Source: CAYJBH01 sp964370605
GTDB lineage: Bacteria > Bacillota > Clostridia > Oscillospirales > Ruminococcaceae
Reading direction: 5' to 3'
DNA: 64,000 bases
Assembly (NCBI GenBank): GCA_964370605.1
Contig: CAYJJX010000006.1
Span: 1-64,000 of the forward strand
Shown one piece after another: positions 17,738 through 26,427 of this stretch (positions within the stretch are counted from its first letter, which is position 1; each line of letters begins with the position of its first letter). Both the position numbers and the translations under genes were made by a program. The notes beneath the pieces are model-generated. The model had not been told where the DNA came from, ran no database searches, and saw only the letters and a program-made list of their open reading frames with translations.

Positions 17738-18652
17738 ATGGAACTTCTAAAACTTGAAGGCGTGACGAAGGTAATAAAGAAAAAAACTATCGTCGACAAT
17801 ATCAATTTGACCGTCAACAGCGGCGAGATTGTAGGCTTTCTCGGCCCGAACGGCGCCGGAAAAACCACCACGATCAAGATGATCATGGGGCTTTTCTCCA
17901 TAACTGCGGGCAACATCACCGTCTGCGGAAATAATGTAAAGACAAACTTTGAGGACGCAATGCAAAATGTCGGCGGTATCGTCGAGAATCCCGACCTCTA
18001 CAAATATTTGACCGGTCGACAAAATCTCAAATATTTTGCCCAGTTCCATAATAACAAGGCAAAAGAGAACATCGACTCGGTCATTGATCTTGTCAAGATG
18101 AAAGACAGGATCGACACCAAGATAAAGACCTATTCGCTTGGTATGCGTCAACGTGTCGGACTGGCGCAGGCCCTTTTGCACATGCCCCCACTGCTCATTT
18201 TGGACGAGCCGACCAACGGACTTGACCCGATCGGTATTAAGGAACTGCGTGAACTGCTCAAGGCACTTTCTCAAAATGCCGGCACCGGCGTTTTCATCTC
18301 CAGCCATCTGCTTTCCGAGATGGAGCTGATGTGCGACAGAATATACATTATCGATAACGGTGTCATCATCGGCGAAAAGTCGATGGGTGTTGAAGAAAAT
18401 GACGATGTATTCCAGTACACCTTTATCACCGATAAAAACAAAGAGGTCCATGAGATATTCCAAGCCCTCGGCACCAACTGCACAATTTTGCCGGAGGGGG
18501 TTAATATCGTTATGAAAAATAGTGAAGTTCCCAAACTGATTTCTGATCTGGTATCAAAGGGGATTAACATTTATGCCGTGAACCGTGAACAACGTTCGCT
18601 GGAGCATGACTTTATCTCCATGACCACCGGCTCCAAAACACAGATATCATAG
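17738..18652 (+). CDS. ABC transporter ATP-binding protein
   Basis: 304 residues. Walker A GPNGAGKTTT (near residue 40), signature YSLGMRQRVGLAQAL, Walker B LLILDEP and the switch His in FISSHLLSEME are intact. The C-terminal 80 residues are the extension seen in BcrA/CcmA-type exporters. An upstream in-frame ATG at 17723 is rejected because AAAGGG at 17726-17731 sits inside it and fits ATG 17738 with 6-nt spacing. It is the first gene of an operon with a matching permease 17 bp downstream. The substrate could be a peptide, lipid or antibiotic. Confidence 0.92.
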   Translation: MELLKLEGVTKVIKKKTIVDNINLTVNSGEIVGFLGPNGAGKTTTIKMIMGLFSITAGNITVCGNNVKTNFEDAMQNVGGIVENPDLYKYLTGRQNLKYFAQFHNNKAKENIDSVIDLVKMKDRIDTKIKTYSLGMRQRVGLAQALLHMPPLLILDEPTNGLDPIGIKELRELLKALSQNAGTGVFISSHLLSEMELMCDRIYIIDNGVIIGEKSMGVEENDDVFQYTFITDKNKEVHEIFQALGTNCTILPEGVNIVMKNSEVPKLISDLVSKGINIYAVNREQRSLEHDFISMTTGSKTQIS

Positions 18653-18669
18653 AAGAAGGGAGGATTTCA

Positions 18670-20412
18670 ATGAATTTTTTCAAACAGATTTTAGCGGAAA
18701 CCGCAAAAATGCTTCGCTCGAAGTTTATACTGATCTCCGGCATACTTATCGTTGTGCTCATTGTGGGCGGTGTGCCGCTGTTTCAACTTATAACAAATCA
18801 AATGTATGGCAGCAACTACTACTATGGTGGTTTCGAGACCGTTACTATCGCAGGTGTCGAGTATGAAAATGAAAACCAATTCACATGGGAACTCTCATGG
18901 TTGCAGGAACAGTCACAACACCTTGAGAATGCCTTCAGTGATACTGAAACGCTCAAGCTCGCAGAGGAGCTTTATGCTCGCTTGATCGACTTTTATTCCA
19001 AATATGCACTGATGGTGGAGGGCACAGAGGACTACCGCGCGTGGATGTCGTATGAAATGTCTGAATATATCAAGGACACGTTCGTGATCGAAAACATCGA
19101 TGGCGATGAATCGGATCTTCTCCGCTTGAACGAAGTTATGATGTATGTCGGATACAATGTAGAAGACATCACCCTCTATTCCGAGATGGATGCAATCGAT
19201 CGCGATCAACGACTTCTCGAGATGGAGCAAAATCTTGCCGACTATGACGAGCTGATGGTCAACAACGACTTTTCAAAATATGTTGATCTTGAGATGCGCA
19301 ACTATGAAATCAGGATTGAGGACATCAACAATCGTATTGAAACATTGGAGCAGAGTGTTATCGAAGATCCTTCGCAGGAAGAATATGTCGCTCGTGAAGT
19401 TGAATACTTGAAGCTTGAAATCATTTCTATTACAGAAAACAACATTCCGGAACTCGAATATCGTCTTGAGAATAACATCGTTCTAAACGATGGCAGTTGG
19501 CAGAACGAAGCTCTCGGTTCACTGACTAGCAATAGAAATAATATTCTGTTTTCCGAAAACAATCGACTGACGGAAGAGGAGTTTTTCCAAGACCATTGGT
19601 TAGTGCAAGAGTATGAGACCTATGAGGTCTATCTCGAATATATTGACAACGAAATCCAAAATTATGAGTTTGAAATTCTTGTGGCACAAAACTCCCTTGA
19701 CACTGATAAGCCGGACATGTCGTTTGTTCCATTCGGTGCACGCTCACTGCTCTACAATCAATTTGCAACTTCCATGTTTATCGCAATCTTCGGCGTACTC
19801 ATCGGCGGTTGGGTCATGGCAACCGAGTTCCAGGTCGGCACCATTCGTCTTTTGATGATCCGTCCGAGAACAAGAGAAAAAGTTTTGCTCTCACGCTTTA
19901 TTGCAGGGCTATTGTTAGTGCTTGCCGTCTACTTCCTCGTATTCTTCACCTCTACAATCGTTTCAGGAATCATGGGCGGATTCTCTGACTATTTCTATCC
20001 GAACTATACCGCAAGCGGTGAAGTCAACTTCTTGCTCTCTTTCACCGGCCATTTCTTTGCGGTGTTCACATCGCTGATATTTGCCTATTCGCTCAGCTTT
20101 GCACTTTCGGTCATTGTCAAAAACATTGCGGTTGCAATCGTCGTCCCGACCATCGCCCTGATCGGCTCTGCCATCTTGCTTGCATTCCTTTCCCAGTATC
20201 CTCCGGTCGATATACTATCCTTCACTCCGCTCCCCTATATCGGCTCACTCCACAACTTCTTTGACGGACAAAATTGGTCGACGGTACAGCAGCTCATTGA
20301 CAAAGGAATGTCGCTCAGCCTTGAGCTAGGTGTTGCCATGATGCTGGTCTACTCCGCAATCTGCATTGCGATCGCAACGCTCATCTTCCGCAAAAAGGAT
20401 ATCACCAACTAA
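18670..20412 (+). CDS. ABC-2 type permease with large extracytoplasmic coiled-coil insert
   Basis: 580 residues. Helix 1 is at about residues 16-38; helices 2-6 lie between about 365 and 575. Between helix 1 and 2 are some 320 residues, acidic and rich in Glu, Leu, Asn and Tyr, with heptad-like stretches (for example around residues 190-260) typical of coiled coils. Such inserts sit outside the membrane. It pairs with the upstream ATPase as an exporter or envelope-sensing complex. GGGAGG is 8 nt before the ATG. The PASTA protein 17 bp downstream suggests a role at the cell wall. Confidence 0.85.
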   Translation: MNFFKQILAETAKMLRSKFILISGILIVVLIVGGVPLFQLITNQMYGSNYYYGGFETVTIAGVEYENENQFTWELSWLQEQSQHLENAFSDTETLKLAEELYARLIDFYSKYALMVEGTEDYRAWMSYEMSEYIKDTFVIENIDGDESDLLRLNEVMMYVGYNVEDITLYSEMDAIDRDQRLLEMEQNLADYDELMVNNDFSKYVDLEMRNYEIRIEDINNRIETLEQSVIEDPSQEEYVAREVEYLKLEIISITENNIPELEYRLENNIVLNDGSWQNEALGSLTSNRNNILFSENNRLTEEEFFQDHWLVQEYETYEVYLEYIDNEIQNYEFEILVAQNSLDTDKPDMSFVPFGARSLLYNQFATSMFIAIFGVLIGGWVMATEFQVGTIRLLMIRPRTREKVLLSRFIAGLLLVLAVYFLVFFTSTIVSGIMGGFSDYFYPNYTASGEVNFLLSFTGHFFAVFTSLIFAYSLSFALSVIVKNIAVAIVVPTIALIGSAILLAFLSQYPPVDILSFTPLPYIGSLHNFFDGQNWSTVQQLIDKGMSLSLELGVAMMLVYSAICIAIATLIFRKKDITN

Positions 20413-20429
20413 AAGGATAACATATTATA

Positions 20430-22316
20430 ATGGGAAACGACTTTTTAGATAACTACAAAAAAAAGGCGGACAGTGAGTTCGGCGGTGCTTCTTCGGCACC
20501 GTCGGCTCAACCGTCTATGCCCACACCTACCCCGACACCTGCTCCTGCGCCCACACCTGTTTCACCGCAGAGCAGACCGATGACACAGCCGGCGCAAAAC
20601 ACGGCTTCTTCCACCGAAAAACCACAACAGGTTTTGCCTGTCGTGCCGGAAGCATCACAGGAAAAAGCACTCAACTTCGAACAACAGAGCAGTTTTAAGA
20701 AACCTGCATACAGCCATACCACCTACCCAAACTCGGGTGGCGGTGGCAAGCAGAAAAAGTTTCCGCTGAAATATATTATTATTGCGGCGGTGGCGGTTGT
20801 GGCTGTCATCATTCTTGTCCTGCTACTGGGCGGCGGTACCGCCGTGCCCAGTATGGTCGGCTGGACCGACACCGATGCAGAGCTCTGGGGCAGAGAAAAC
20901 GAAATTACTATCCGTATCACGGAGGAATATTTCGACAACATTCCGGCAGGGGAAGTGGTGGAGCAGACGCCGCCCGAGGGTCAGGAGCTATCAAGCGGCG
21001 ATTTTATTGAGCTAATCATCTCACTCGGTCCCGATCCGGAAGTGGAGGTCATGATCCCCGACATCATGAACATGACGATGGACGAGGTGGAGGACTGGGC
21101 TGAGCAGAACTATATGACCGCCGTGCGTATTGTCACAGAGGACAGCGAGACGGTCGAAATTGGCAAAGTCATTGAGTTCAGCGTGAACGACAACACCGTC
21201 CTTGGCGACACCATCAAGCGAAACACTCCGTTCTATGTCGTGTTTTCCCGCGGTGCCGGCGAGGGTGAGGCTGTAAAGGTTCCGAACTTCCTCACCATGT
21301 CACTCACCGAGGCAGAGAAGTTTGCCTCCGACAACGAAATTATACTCGTGGTGAAAGAGATCTTCCATGATACCATTACAAAAGGTCAGATTATCAGCCA
21401 AAGTGTCAAGGCAGAAGAATCGGTTTATGAGGGCGACACCATCGAGCTGGAGGTTTCCAGCGGAAAAGAGATTATTGTCCCAAACTTCTTCCTCTATGAC
21501 GAGGACAGGGGTGCAGCCGAGGCTCTGAAGCTTGGTATCACACTACACACCGACTCACGATACGGCTCTACCGCCGAAGGCAAACTGCTTTCTCAGTCGA
21601 TCGCAGCCGGAACGCTCTATGAGACCGGCGATGTAGTTGAGCTGGTATATTCACTCGGCAACAGCATCGTGATTCCGTCCTTTGTCGGAAAGAACGAGTC
21701 GGAAATCCGTACTTGGATTGATCCATACAATGAGAAAGGCGCTTCCCTCTCGGTCAGAACCACCTACACCTCGTCCGACAAAGCACCCGGAACGGTTCTG
21801 TCACAGGATAAAATCGACTATACCATCGGTTACACCGACTATTTCAGCATCGTGGTCTCAAAAGGTCCTGTCATCTATGCACCAAGCTTTGTAGCTCCGA
21901 TCGGTTCTTCTTATGCCGACATCATCACCCGTGAAAAGGCAATCGCTCTTTGTAACACCGCCGGAATCGTCCCTGTATTTGTGGAAGAGTATAGTGCCGG
22001 ACGACAAGCAGGTGAGGTCTGGTATCAAAGCGTAGCCGCCGGAAGTGAAATTCAGCAGGGTGCAAGTATCACTCTGAAATACAACCCAATGGTCAACCTG
22101 ACGGTGCCGGATTTTCTGACCGATACGACCCTAAACACTCGCACACTGATTGAGGGTTCTAACTGGGTCAGTACCATGAGCGTCATATTTGTCGAGCAGA
22201 TAGACGCCGCGACACCCGGAACGGTACTTGCCCAATCACTGCCGGCAGGCAGTTCCGTCGCACCTGGAACCGAGATCACCATTACGGTGGCGATAGCGGC
22301 GCCTGCATCACCTTAA
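20430..22316 (+). CDS. Membrane-anchored protein with seven PASTA repeats
   Basis: 628 residues. Residues 1-110 are cytoplasmic and low complexity, with a Pro/Thr stretch (PTPTPTPAPAPTP). One membrane helix (about 115-137) is followed by seven PASTA-like units, each opening with a motif such as VPSMV, IPDIM, VPNFL, VPNFF, IPSFV, APSFV or VPDFL and holding a G-x-V-x-x-Q core. PASTA domains bind peptidoglycan fragments or beta-lactams in PrkC kinases and PBPs. No kinase or transpeptidase domain is present. The operon with an ABC exporter suggests it senses or docks on the wall to guide the transporter (inference). Confidence 0.88.
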   Translation: MGNDFLDNYKKKADSEFGGASSAPSAQPSMPTPTPTPAPAPTPVSPQSRPMTQPAQNTASSTEKPQQVLPVVPEASQEKALNFEQQSSFKKPAYSHTTYPNSGGGGKQKKFPLKYIIIAAVAVVAVIILVLLLGGGTAVPSMVGWTDTDAELWGRENEITIRITEEYFDNIPAGEVVEQTPPEGQELSSGDFIELIISLGPDPEVEVMIPDIMNMTMDEVEDWAEQNYMTAVRIVTEDSETVEIGKVIEFSVNDNTVLGDTIKRNTPFYVVFSRGAGEGEAVKVPNFLTMSLTEAEKFASDNEIILVVKEIFHDTITKGQIISQSVKAEESVYEGDTIELEVSSGKEIIVPNFFLYDEDRGAAEALKLGITLHTDSRYGSTAEGKLLSQSIAAGTLYETGDVVELVYSLGNSIVIPSFVGKNESEIRTWIDPYNEKGASLSVRTTYTSSDKAPGTVLSQDKIDYTIGYTDYFSIVVSKGPVIYAPSFVAPIGSSYADIITREKAIALCNTAGIVPVFVEEYSAGRQAGEVWYQSVAAGSEIQQGASITLKYNPMVNLTVPDFLTDTTLNTRTLIEGSNWVSTMSVIFVEQIDAATPGTVLAQSLPAGSSVAPGTEITITVAIAAPASP

Positions 22317-22337
22317 TTTTCTTCTTTGTATACTCTC

Positions 22338-22387
22338 AAAACTGGTTGTCACCGTGAACTATCTCATGGTGCAACCAGTTTTATTGT
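22338..22387 (+). terminator. Rho-independent terminator of the ABC-PASTA operon
   Basis: AAAACTGGTTG (22338-22348) pairs with CAACCAGTTTT (22372-22382); the inner bases CACC/GGTG extend the stem, and TTTTATTGTT follows. Confidence 0.85.
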
Positions 22388-22419
22388 TGAACAACTTAGA
22401 GTGATTGTGACATTGTACA

Positions 22420-22448
22420 TTGCATTTTTCTTATAGGAAAGGTATAAT
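22420..22448 (+). promoter_or_regulatory. Sigma-A promoter of the GNAT gene
   Basis: TTGCAT (22420-22425), 17-nt spacer, TATAAT (22443-22448), about 68 nt upstream of the ATG. Confidence 0.7.
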
Positions 22449-22516
22449 GACTATATCGATTATCATATTAACCCTCGAACATATTGCAACATTGTCTTTT
22501 CTAACGGAGGTATACT

Positions 22517-23074
22517 ATGAAGCATCTAGGAACGAAGGAGATACATACCGATAGGCTTTTACTAAGAAAGTTTGTTGAAAACGATGCTGAAGCCGCCTTT
22601 AATAATTGGTGTTCCGATGACAAGGTGACCAAATATCTCATGTGGCCGACTCATACCGAGATTAGTACCACTGTGGCTATTTTGGGCGATTGGATAAAAT
22701 CTTATAAAAAAGATAACTTCTACCAATGGGCAATTGTTCTAAAAGAAATCAATGAGCCGATAGGCAGCATCTCTATTGTGGAGATAAACGAAAAGGCAAA
22801 TTCTGTCGATATAGGGTACTGTATCGGCCATAGGTGGTGGAATATGGGCGTAGTCACCGAGGCATTTTCGGCGATAATTCCTTTCCTGTTCAATGAGATG
22901 CAGGTAAATAGAGTCGCTGCACGGCACGACCCTAACAACCCGAGTTCCGGAAAAGTCATGTTAAAATGTGGTTTAAAATATGAAGGGACACTCCGGCAAT
23001 CTGATTATAACAACCAAGGAATTGTAGATTCCGCATATTACGGCCTTTTGCTGAGCGAGTACACCTCACGTTAA
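22517..23074 (+). CDS. GNAT acetyltransferase, RimJ/RimL type
   Basis: 185 residues. The opening TDRLLLRKFVENDAEAAF and the later pattern IGYCIGHRWWNMGVVTEAF are RimJ/RimL-like, with the acetyl-CoA loop followed by ARHDPNNPSSGKVMLKCG. Relatives acetylate N-termini of ribosomal proteins, antibiotics or small amines; the target cannot be told here. CGGAGG 6 nt before the ATG is a strong ribosome binding site. Stands alone between its promoter and the terminator at 23121-23162. Confidence 0.85.
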   Translation: MKHLGTKEIHTDRLLLRKFVENDAEAAFNNWCSDDKVTKYLMWPTHTEISTTVAILGDWIKSYKKDNFYQWAIVLKEINEPIGSISIVEINEKANSVDIGYCIGHRWWNMGVVTEAFSAIIPFLFNEMQVNRVAARHDPNNPSSGKVMLKCGLKYEGTLRQSDYNNQGIVDSAYYGLLLSEYTSR

Positions 23075-23115
23075 ACATATAGTCATTCAACTTGAATAAC
23101 TATACTCAAATCTAT

Positions 23116-23162
23116 CTATAAAAATAACGGCTGTGACGAAACATGAAATCGTCACAGCCGTT
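23116..23162. terminator. Terminator between GNAT and aquaporin genes
   Basis: A 14-bp perfect stem (23126-23139 with 23149-23162). On the minus strand it is followed by a T-rich run (TTATTTTTAT), so it mainly ends the aquaporin operon; it may also stop rightward transcription. Confidence 0.85.
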
Positions 23163-23179
23163 GCTGTTATATTGATGAT

Positions 23180-23851
23180 TTACTTAGAAAACTTTTTCAT
23201 AACCAGACCTGCAACGACGCCACCAATCAATGGAGCTACGATAAACACCCAGACCTGCGTGAGCGATTCCGCGCCATAGAAGATTGCACTAGCAAGGCTA
23301 CGCGCCGGATTGAGACCGCCACCATCCACCGGAAGTAACAACAGATAAAGGAAAAAGAAGGTAATTCCTTCGATTGCCGCCGAAAGAAGTTGTGAGTCTT
23401 TGCGTTTTTGTGAGGTCAACACTAAAAATACAAAAAAGCCGGTGAGGACTACCTCGATAATTATAGTCGGAATGAGCAACATTCCAATCTGTGAATTCAG
23501 GTCAAAACCGTTTTGTGCAAGGCCTGTATATTCAACACCGCCCAGTGTGGTCTCGTTCACAAGCAGTGTCACCGCTAAAACCGCCAAAACAGCTCCAAGC
23601 AACTGTCCTACCACCGCTTTGAAAAAATTGTTTCCGCTCATTCGTCCACTGACCAGCTGCCCGAGAGAAACTGCAGGGTTTGAAGAAACAAGATAGGAGC
23701 TTCCGACAAATATCTTCGACACAAAAAGTGCTCCGCCAAAACCGAGAGCTATTCCGAGCATGCCGACCTCAATGCCGGAAAATGAATAGATCCCTACTGC
23801 CATAAATAAAAAGATGAAGGTGGCTGCAAATTCTTTCAAAAGTAATTTCAT
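23180..23851 (-). CDS. MIP-family channel (aquaporin/glycerol facilitator)
   Basis: 223 residues with six membrane helices and two half-helix NPA boxes: SNPAVSLGQL near residue 58 and GLNPARSL near residue 180. The Arg after the second NPA is the selectivity-filter Arg. The loop after the second box is short, more like water aquaporins than GlpF, but water versus glycerol cannot be settled. It is the last gene of a leftward operon after a ParA-like ATPase and a ComFB-like protein, 28 bp downstream of the latter. Confidence 0.93.
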   Translation of the reverse strand: MKLLLKEFAATFIFLFMAVGIYSFSGIEVGMLGIALGFGGALFVSKIFVGSSYLVSSNPAVSLGQLVSGRMSGNNFFKAVVGQLLGAVLAVLAVTLLVNETTLGGVEYTGLAQNGFDLNSQIGMLLIPTIIIEVVLTGFFVFLVLTSQKRKDSQLLSAAIEGITFFFLYLLLLPVDGGGLNPARSLASAIFYGAESLTQVWVFIVAPLIGGVVAGLVMKKFSK

Positions 23852-23879
23852 GGACGCTTCTCCTTTCGATAGATATCGA

Positions 23880-24299
23880 TTAGTGTCTCGGATTTGCCTT
23901 TACAGTGACAATTGCCTTAATTATCGCGGCCGAAATGTTTCCATGTTCCTGCTTTGTGATTGGCGGAAGTTCATCTCCTGCCGACAGCACAATATATCTT
24001 GGTGATAACAAGTTCAAGGCTATTGCAGTAATATCCATTCGACAACGATCGCAGTTGCAGGCGGAAAATTTAGCTATTGCAACATCAAGTTTTTCACTCA
24101 CCAGCATCTCGTAGAGGTTTATAAACCTTGCCTCTGACTCGATGGTGTTTATTGCGATATGTGATTGGGGTATCGACGATGTCGACACGATGACATCGTC
24201 GTCATAATAAAAGCTACCGCCTTCCTGAGCCTCCAGTGCCTGGGTAGGCATCAGCTTGCGATACATATCCTCTTTATATACTTCTTTCTTTCCGGACAA
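23880..24299 (-). CDS. ComFB-like protein
   Basis: 139 residues. The C-terminal ~90 residues match the ComFB family: NLYEMLVSEKLDVAI, then CNCDRCRMDITAIALN and LSPRYIV. The three Cys in CNCDRC are the family's probable zinc ligands. ComFB lies in the B. subtilis comF competence operon; its role is not firmly known, and some cyanobacterial ComFB proteins bind cyclic di-GMP. The first 50 residues are extra and polar. TTG 24299 has AAGGAG 11 nt upstream; no better start is seen. It follows the ParA gene by 35 bp. Confidence 0.82.
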   Translation of the reverse strand: MSGKKEVYKEDMYRKLMPTQALEAQEGGSFYYDDDVIVSTSSIPQSHIAINTIESEARFINLYEMLVSEKLDVAIAKFSACNCDRCRMDITAIALNLLSPRYIVLSAGDELPPITKQEHGNISAAIIKAIVTVKANPRH

Positions 24300-24334
24300 G
24301 TTTTTCTACACTCCTTATTCGCCATTTTAGGCGG

Positions 24335-25102
24335 TTATACTAACTCAAAGCCCTCCAAGAGCTCATTTACAAAAGCACGATAATCCTGTGCCGCATGGCA
24401 CTTCGGTGCATATTTCAAGATGTTTTTTTGCAGTGCCTGCGCTTCTCGCATCGCCACACTGTCACGAATTCTTGTGTTGAACAATTTGAGATCCAAGTCT
24501 TTTGTGATCAGCTCTGCCGTTCCGAGTATTTCTCGAGTAAATACACTTCGCAGATTAAATCTTGTCAGCAATATACCTTCAATCTTCACACGCGCATTAC
24601 AGTATTTTTTCACCTTCTCGACACTCTCGTATATCTGCGCGAGTCCTTGCAGACTGAATATGTCCGCCATCATCGGCACGATAATAGCGTTCGAGGCAGT
24701 AAAAGCGTTGACTGTCAAGAGCGACAATGCCGGGGGGGTATCGATCAGTATGAAATCATATTTAACAGGCAATGACTTGATCGCCTCACGCAGAAGATAT
24801 TCTCTACCTGCCGAGACATATTCAAGCTCAATACCGGATAATGCAATCGAACTGGAAATGACATCGACTGTATCGGTGCGCTGAATTGCGTGGCGCATCC
24901 GAACATCACCCTTGAGCACCTCGTATATAGTGGCACAGTTCTCGTTGCTCGCACCGAGACAAAACGCAAGATTTCCCTGCGGATCCATGTCGATAGCAAG
25001 CACACTGTACCCCAATTTCTTCAGTATAATACCGACCGTTGCAGTAGTTGTTGTCTTTGCGACGCCACCTTTTTGATTGGAAAAAGTCAATATTCTACCC
25101 AA
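24335..25102 (-). CDS. ParA/Soj-type ATPase, no ParB partner in window
   Basis: 255 residues. Deviant Walker A KGGVAKTTTTA at residue 11, the IDMDPQGN motif at residue 40 and IDTPPALSLLT near residue 120 define the ParA/MinD family, ATP-dependent dimers that bind DNA or membrane to position cargo. No parB or parS lies next to it and the neighbours are not rsmG/gidB, unlike the chromosomal soj locus (rsmG at 48213 stands apart from it). TTG start with AAGGAG 6 nt upstream. It may position another complex. First gene of the operon with ComFB and aquaporin. Confidence 0.88.
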   Translation of the reverse strand: MGRILTFSNQKGGVAKTTTTATVGIILKKLGYSVLAIDMDPQGNLAFCLGASNENCATIYEVLKGDVRMRHAIQRTDTVDVISSSIALSGIELEYVSAGREYLLREAIKSLPVKYDFILIDTPPALSLLTVNAFTASNAIIVPMMADIFSLQGLAQIYESVEKVKKYCNARVKIEGILLTRFNLRSVFTREILGTAELITKDLDLKLFNTRIRDSVAMREAQALQKNILKYAPKCHAAQDYRAFVNELLEGFELV

Positions 25103-25209
25103 AACATTCTCCTTGACACTTCTAACCGTTCGATAATCTACATTACTTCACAATAAGTCCACGCTAACCTTGATATCTATTCCTCTAGAGAGTCGTCAAT
25201 ATCACTTTT

Positions 25210-25238
25210 AGTATAACACATATATCGACGTTGTTCAA
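25210..25238 (-). promoter_or_regulatory. Sigma-A promoter of the ParA-ComFB-aquaporin operon
   Basis: Minus strand TTGAAC (25238-25233), 17-nt spacer, TATACT (25215-25210), about 108 nt before the TTG start. Between here and 25400 I see nothing distinct. Confidence 0.65.
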
Positions 25239-25399
25239 CCGCAAAGGACATTTTTTTCTGTGACAATATGTAAAATTTATGCCCAATCTCACTTCAATGT
25301 TTGACTATATCGCAAAAACTCTTCCCCTTCTCTTCTCAATTACACCGACAGTGGGTAGTCATCATTATAAATTCATAAAAAGTTTTATTGATAAATCTC

Positions 25400-25428
25400 T
25401 TGACAAACAGGTATCCGTATAATATAAT
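25400..25428 (+). promoter_or_regulatory. Perfect sigma-A promoter of the DUF2325 operon
   Basis: TTGACA (25400-25405), exactly 17 nt, TATAAT (25423-25428). Transcription would start near 25436, next to the first operator-like palindrome. Confidence 0.9.
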
Positions 25429-25436
25429 TTATTTAA

Positions 25437-25452
25437 GTTAGCATTAACTAAC
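25437..25452 (+). promoter_or_regulatory. Operator-like near-palindrome, copy 1
   Basis: GTTAGCATTAACTAAC lies exactly at the predicted transcription start. The arms GTTAG and CTAAC are inverted. The pattern resembles DtxR/IdeR/MntR-type metal-repressor boxes (inference). A binding protein here would block initiation. Confidence 0.6.
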
Positions 25453-25496
25453 TCAACGTTTCGGTGCGCCATTGCGCCGAAAAAAAATAACACGCA

Positions 25497-25512
25497 GTTA
25501 GTATCAACTAAC
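25497..25512 (+). promoter_or_regulatory. Operator-like near-palindrome, copy 2
   Basis: GTTAGTATCAACTAAC differs from copy 1 at two central positions and lies 60 bp downstream in the leader. An imperfect stem (TTTCGG and CCGAAA arms around 25459-25482) lies between the two copies. Confidence 0.55.
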
Positions 25513-25557
25513 ATGTTTGTTGTCAAAACAAATCGGAACAGAAAGGAATGACAGGCG

Positions 25558-25833
25558 ATGAGTATAGCTATTATAGGTGGAAACGAGCGCATGGAGCGCC
25601 GATATAAAGAATTGTGCGAAGGATACGACTGTAAGGCAAAAGTGTTCACCACTCCTCACGGAATCAAAAACAAAATCGGAAGTCCCGATATGATTATTCT
25701 TTTCACCAATACCGTTTCACACAAGATGATTCACATGGCGCTCTCTTCGGTCTCGGACAAGGCGGTTATAGTCCGTTCTCACTCCAGCTCCATGGCATCG
25801 CTCAAAGAAATATTGAGCACACACGTTTCATAA
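25558..25833 (+). CDS. DUF2325 family protein
   Basis: 91 residues, the full length of the family: SIAIIGGNERMERRY at the start, a Rossmann-like beta-alpha pattern, and VIVRSHSSSMASLKE at the end. Function unknown. In many Clostridia such genes sit with DUF3793, flavodoxin and ferrous-iron transport genes, so a role in iron homeostasis is likely. AGAAAGGA is about 9-10 nt before ATG. First gene of a three-gene operon. Confidence 0.8.
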   Translation: MSIAIIGGNERMERRYKELCEGYDCKAKVFTTPHGIKNKIGSPDMIILFTNTVSHKMIHMALSSVSDKAVIVRSHSSSMASLKEILSTHVS

Positions 25834-25843
25834 GAGGAAAACT

Positions 25844-26392
25844 ATGTCAGCAGAACTGATTGTCCGGCACTGCGCCCCGACCCTCGCCGGTCTGAAGCTC
25901 GGAAATTTGTTCAGCTATCGGTTTGATAACCTGCAACAGCTGAACGAAACATTGTTGTTTTTCAATAATCTGTTAAACGAAAAAGGTGTATATTTCGCAC
26001 TTCTTCGTTCCGAAGACGGCTTTGCTCTCATCTATGTATACCGCAGACGGCGGGTAGAGGCAATGTTGGAACAGGAAGAAATTCGCATTTTTTTGTCACT
26101 TTGGGGTTATGAAAATTTTTCGGTGGATGAATGTCTCTCTTTGCTCGGTGAACATCTAAAAAAGAAGGATTTCCCACATGAGATCGGTGTTTTTCTAAGC
26201 TACCCCCTGTCCGACATTCTTGCATTCATCGAGAACAAAGGGCGCAACTATAAAGAGGTTGGCTGTTGGAAAGTCTACAGCGACGTCGAAAAGGCTCGTG
26301 AGACCTTTGCACGATATAAAAAATGCACTAAAGTCTATCGTCAAAAATTGTCGCAAGCATTCGATATTACCCGACTTACAGTTGTCGGATAA
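25844..26392 (+). CDS. DUF3793 family protein
   Basis: 182 residues. Recognised by the N-terminal HCAPTLAGLKLGNLF, the FPHEIGVFLSYPLSDI segment and the NKGRNYKEVGCWKVYSD block. These proteins have no proven function; they occur beside flavodoxin and Feo genes in anaerobic Firmicutes, pointing to iron or redox stress. Soluble, with no membrane helix. It starts 10 bp after DUF2325 with AGAGGA upstream, and flavodoxin follows after 35 bp. Confidence 0.82.
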   Translation: MSAELIVRHCAPTLAGLKLGNLFSYRFDNLQQLNETLLFFNNLLNEKGVYFALLRSEDGFALIYVYRRRRVEAMLEQEEIRIFLSLWGYENFSVDECLSLLGEHLKKKDFPHEIGVFLSYPLSDILAFIENKGRNYKEVGCWKVYSDVEKARETFARYKKCTKVYRQKLSQAFDITRLTVVG

Positions 26393-26427
26393 TTCTATAA
26401 ATTAAACAAAAAGGAGAAATTGTTATT

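Noticed and set aside
25459..25482. Hairpin between the two operator-like sites as a terminator
   Set aside because: It is followed by A's on the plus strand, and on the minus strand the T run comes before the stem, so it does not fit a terminator in either direction.
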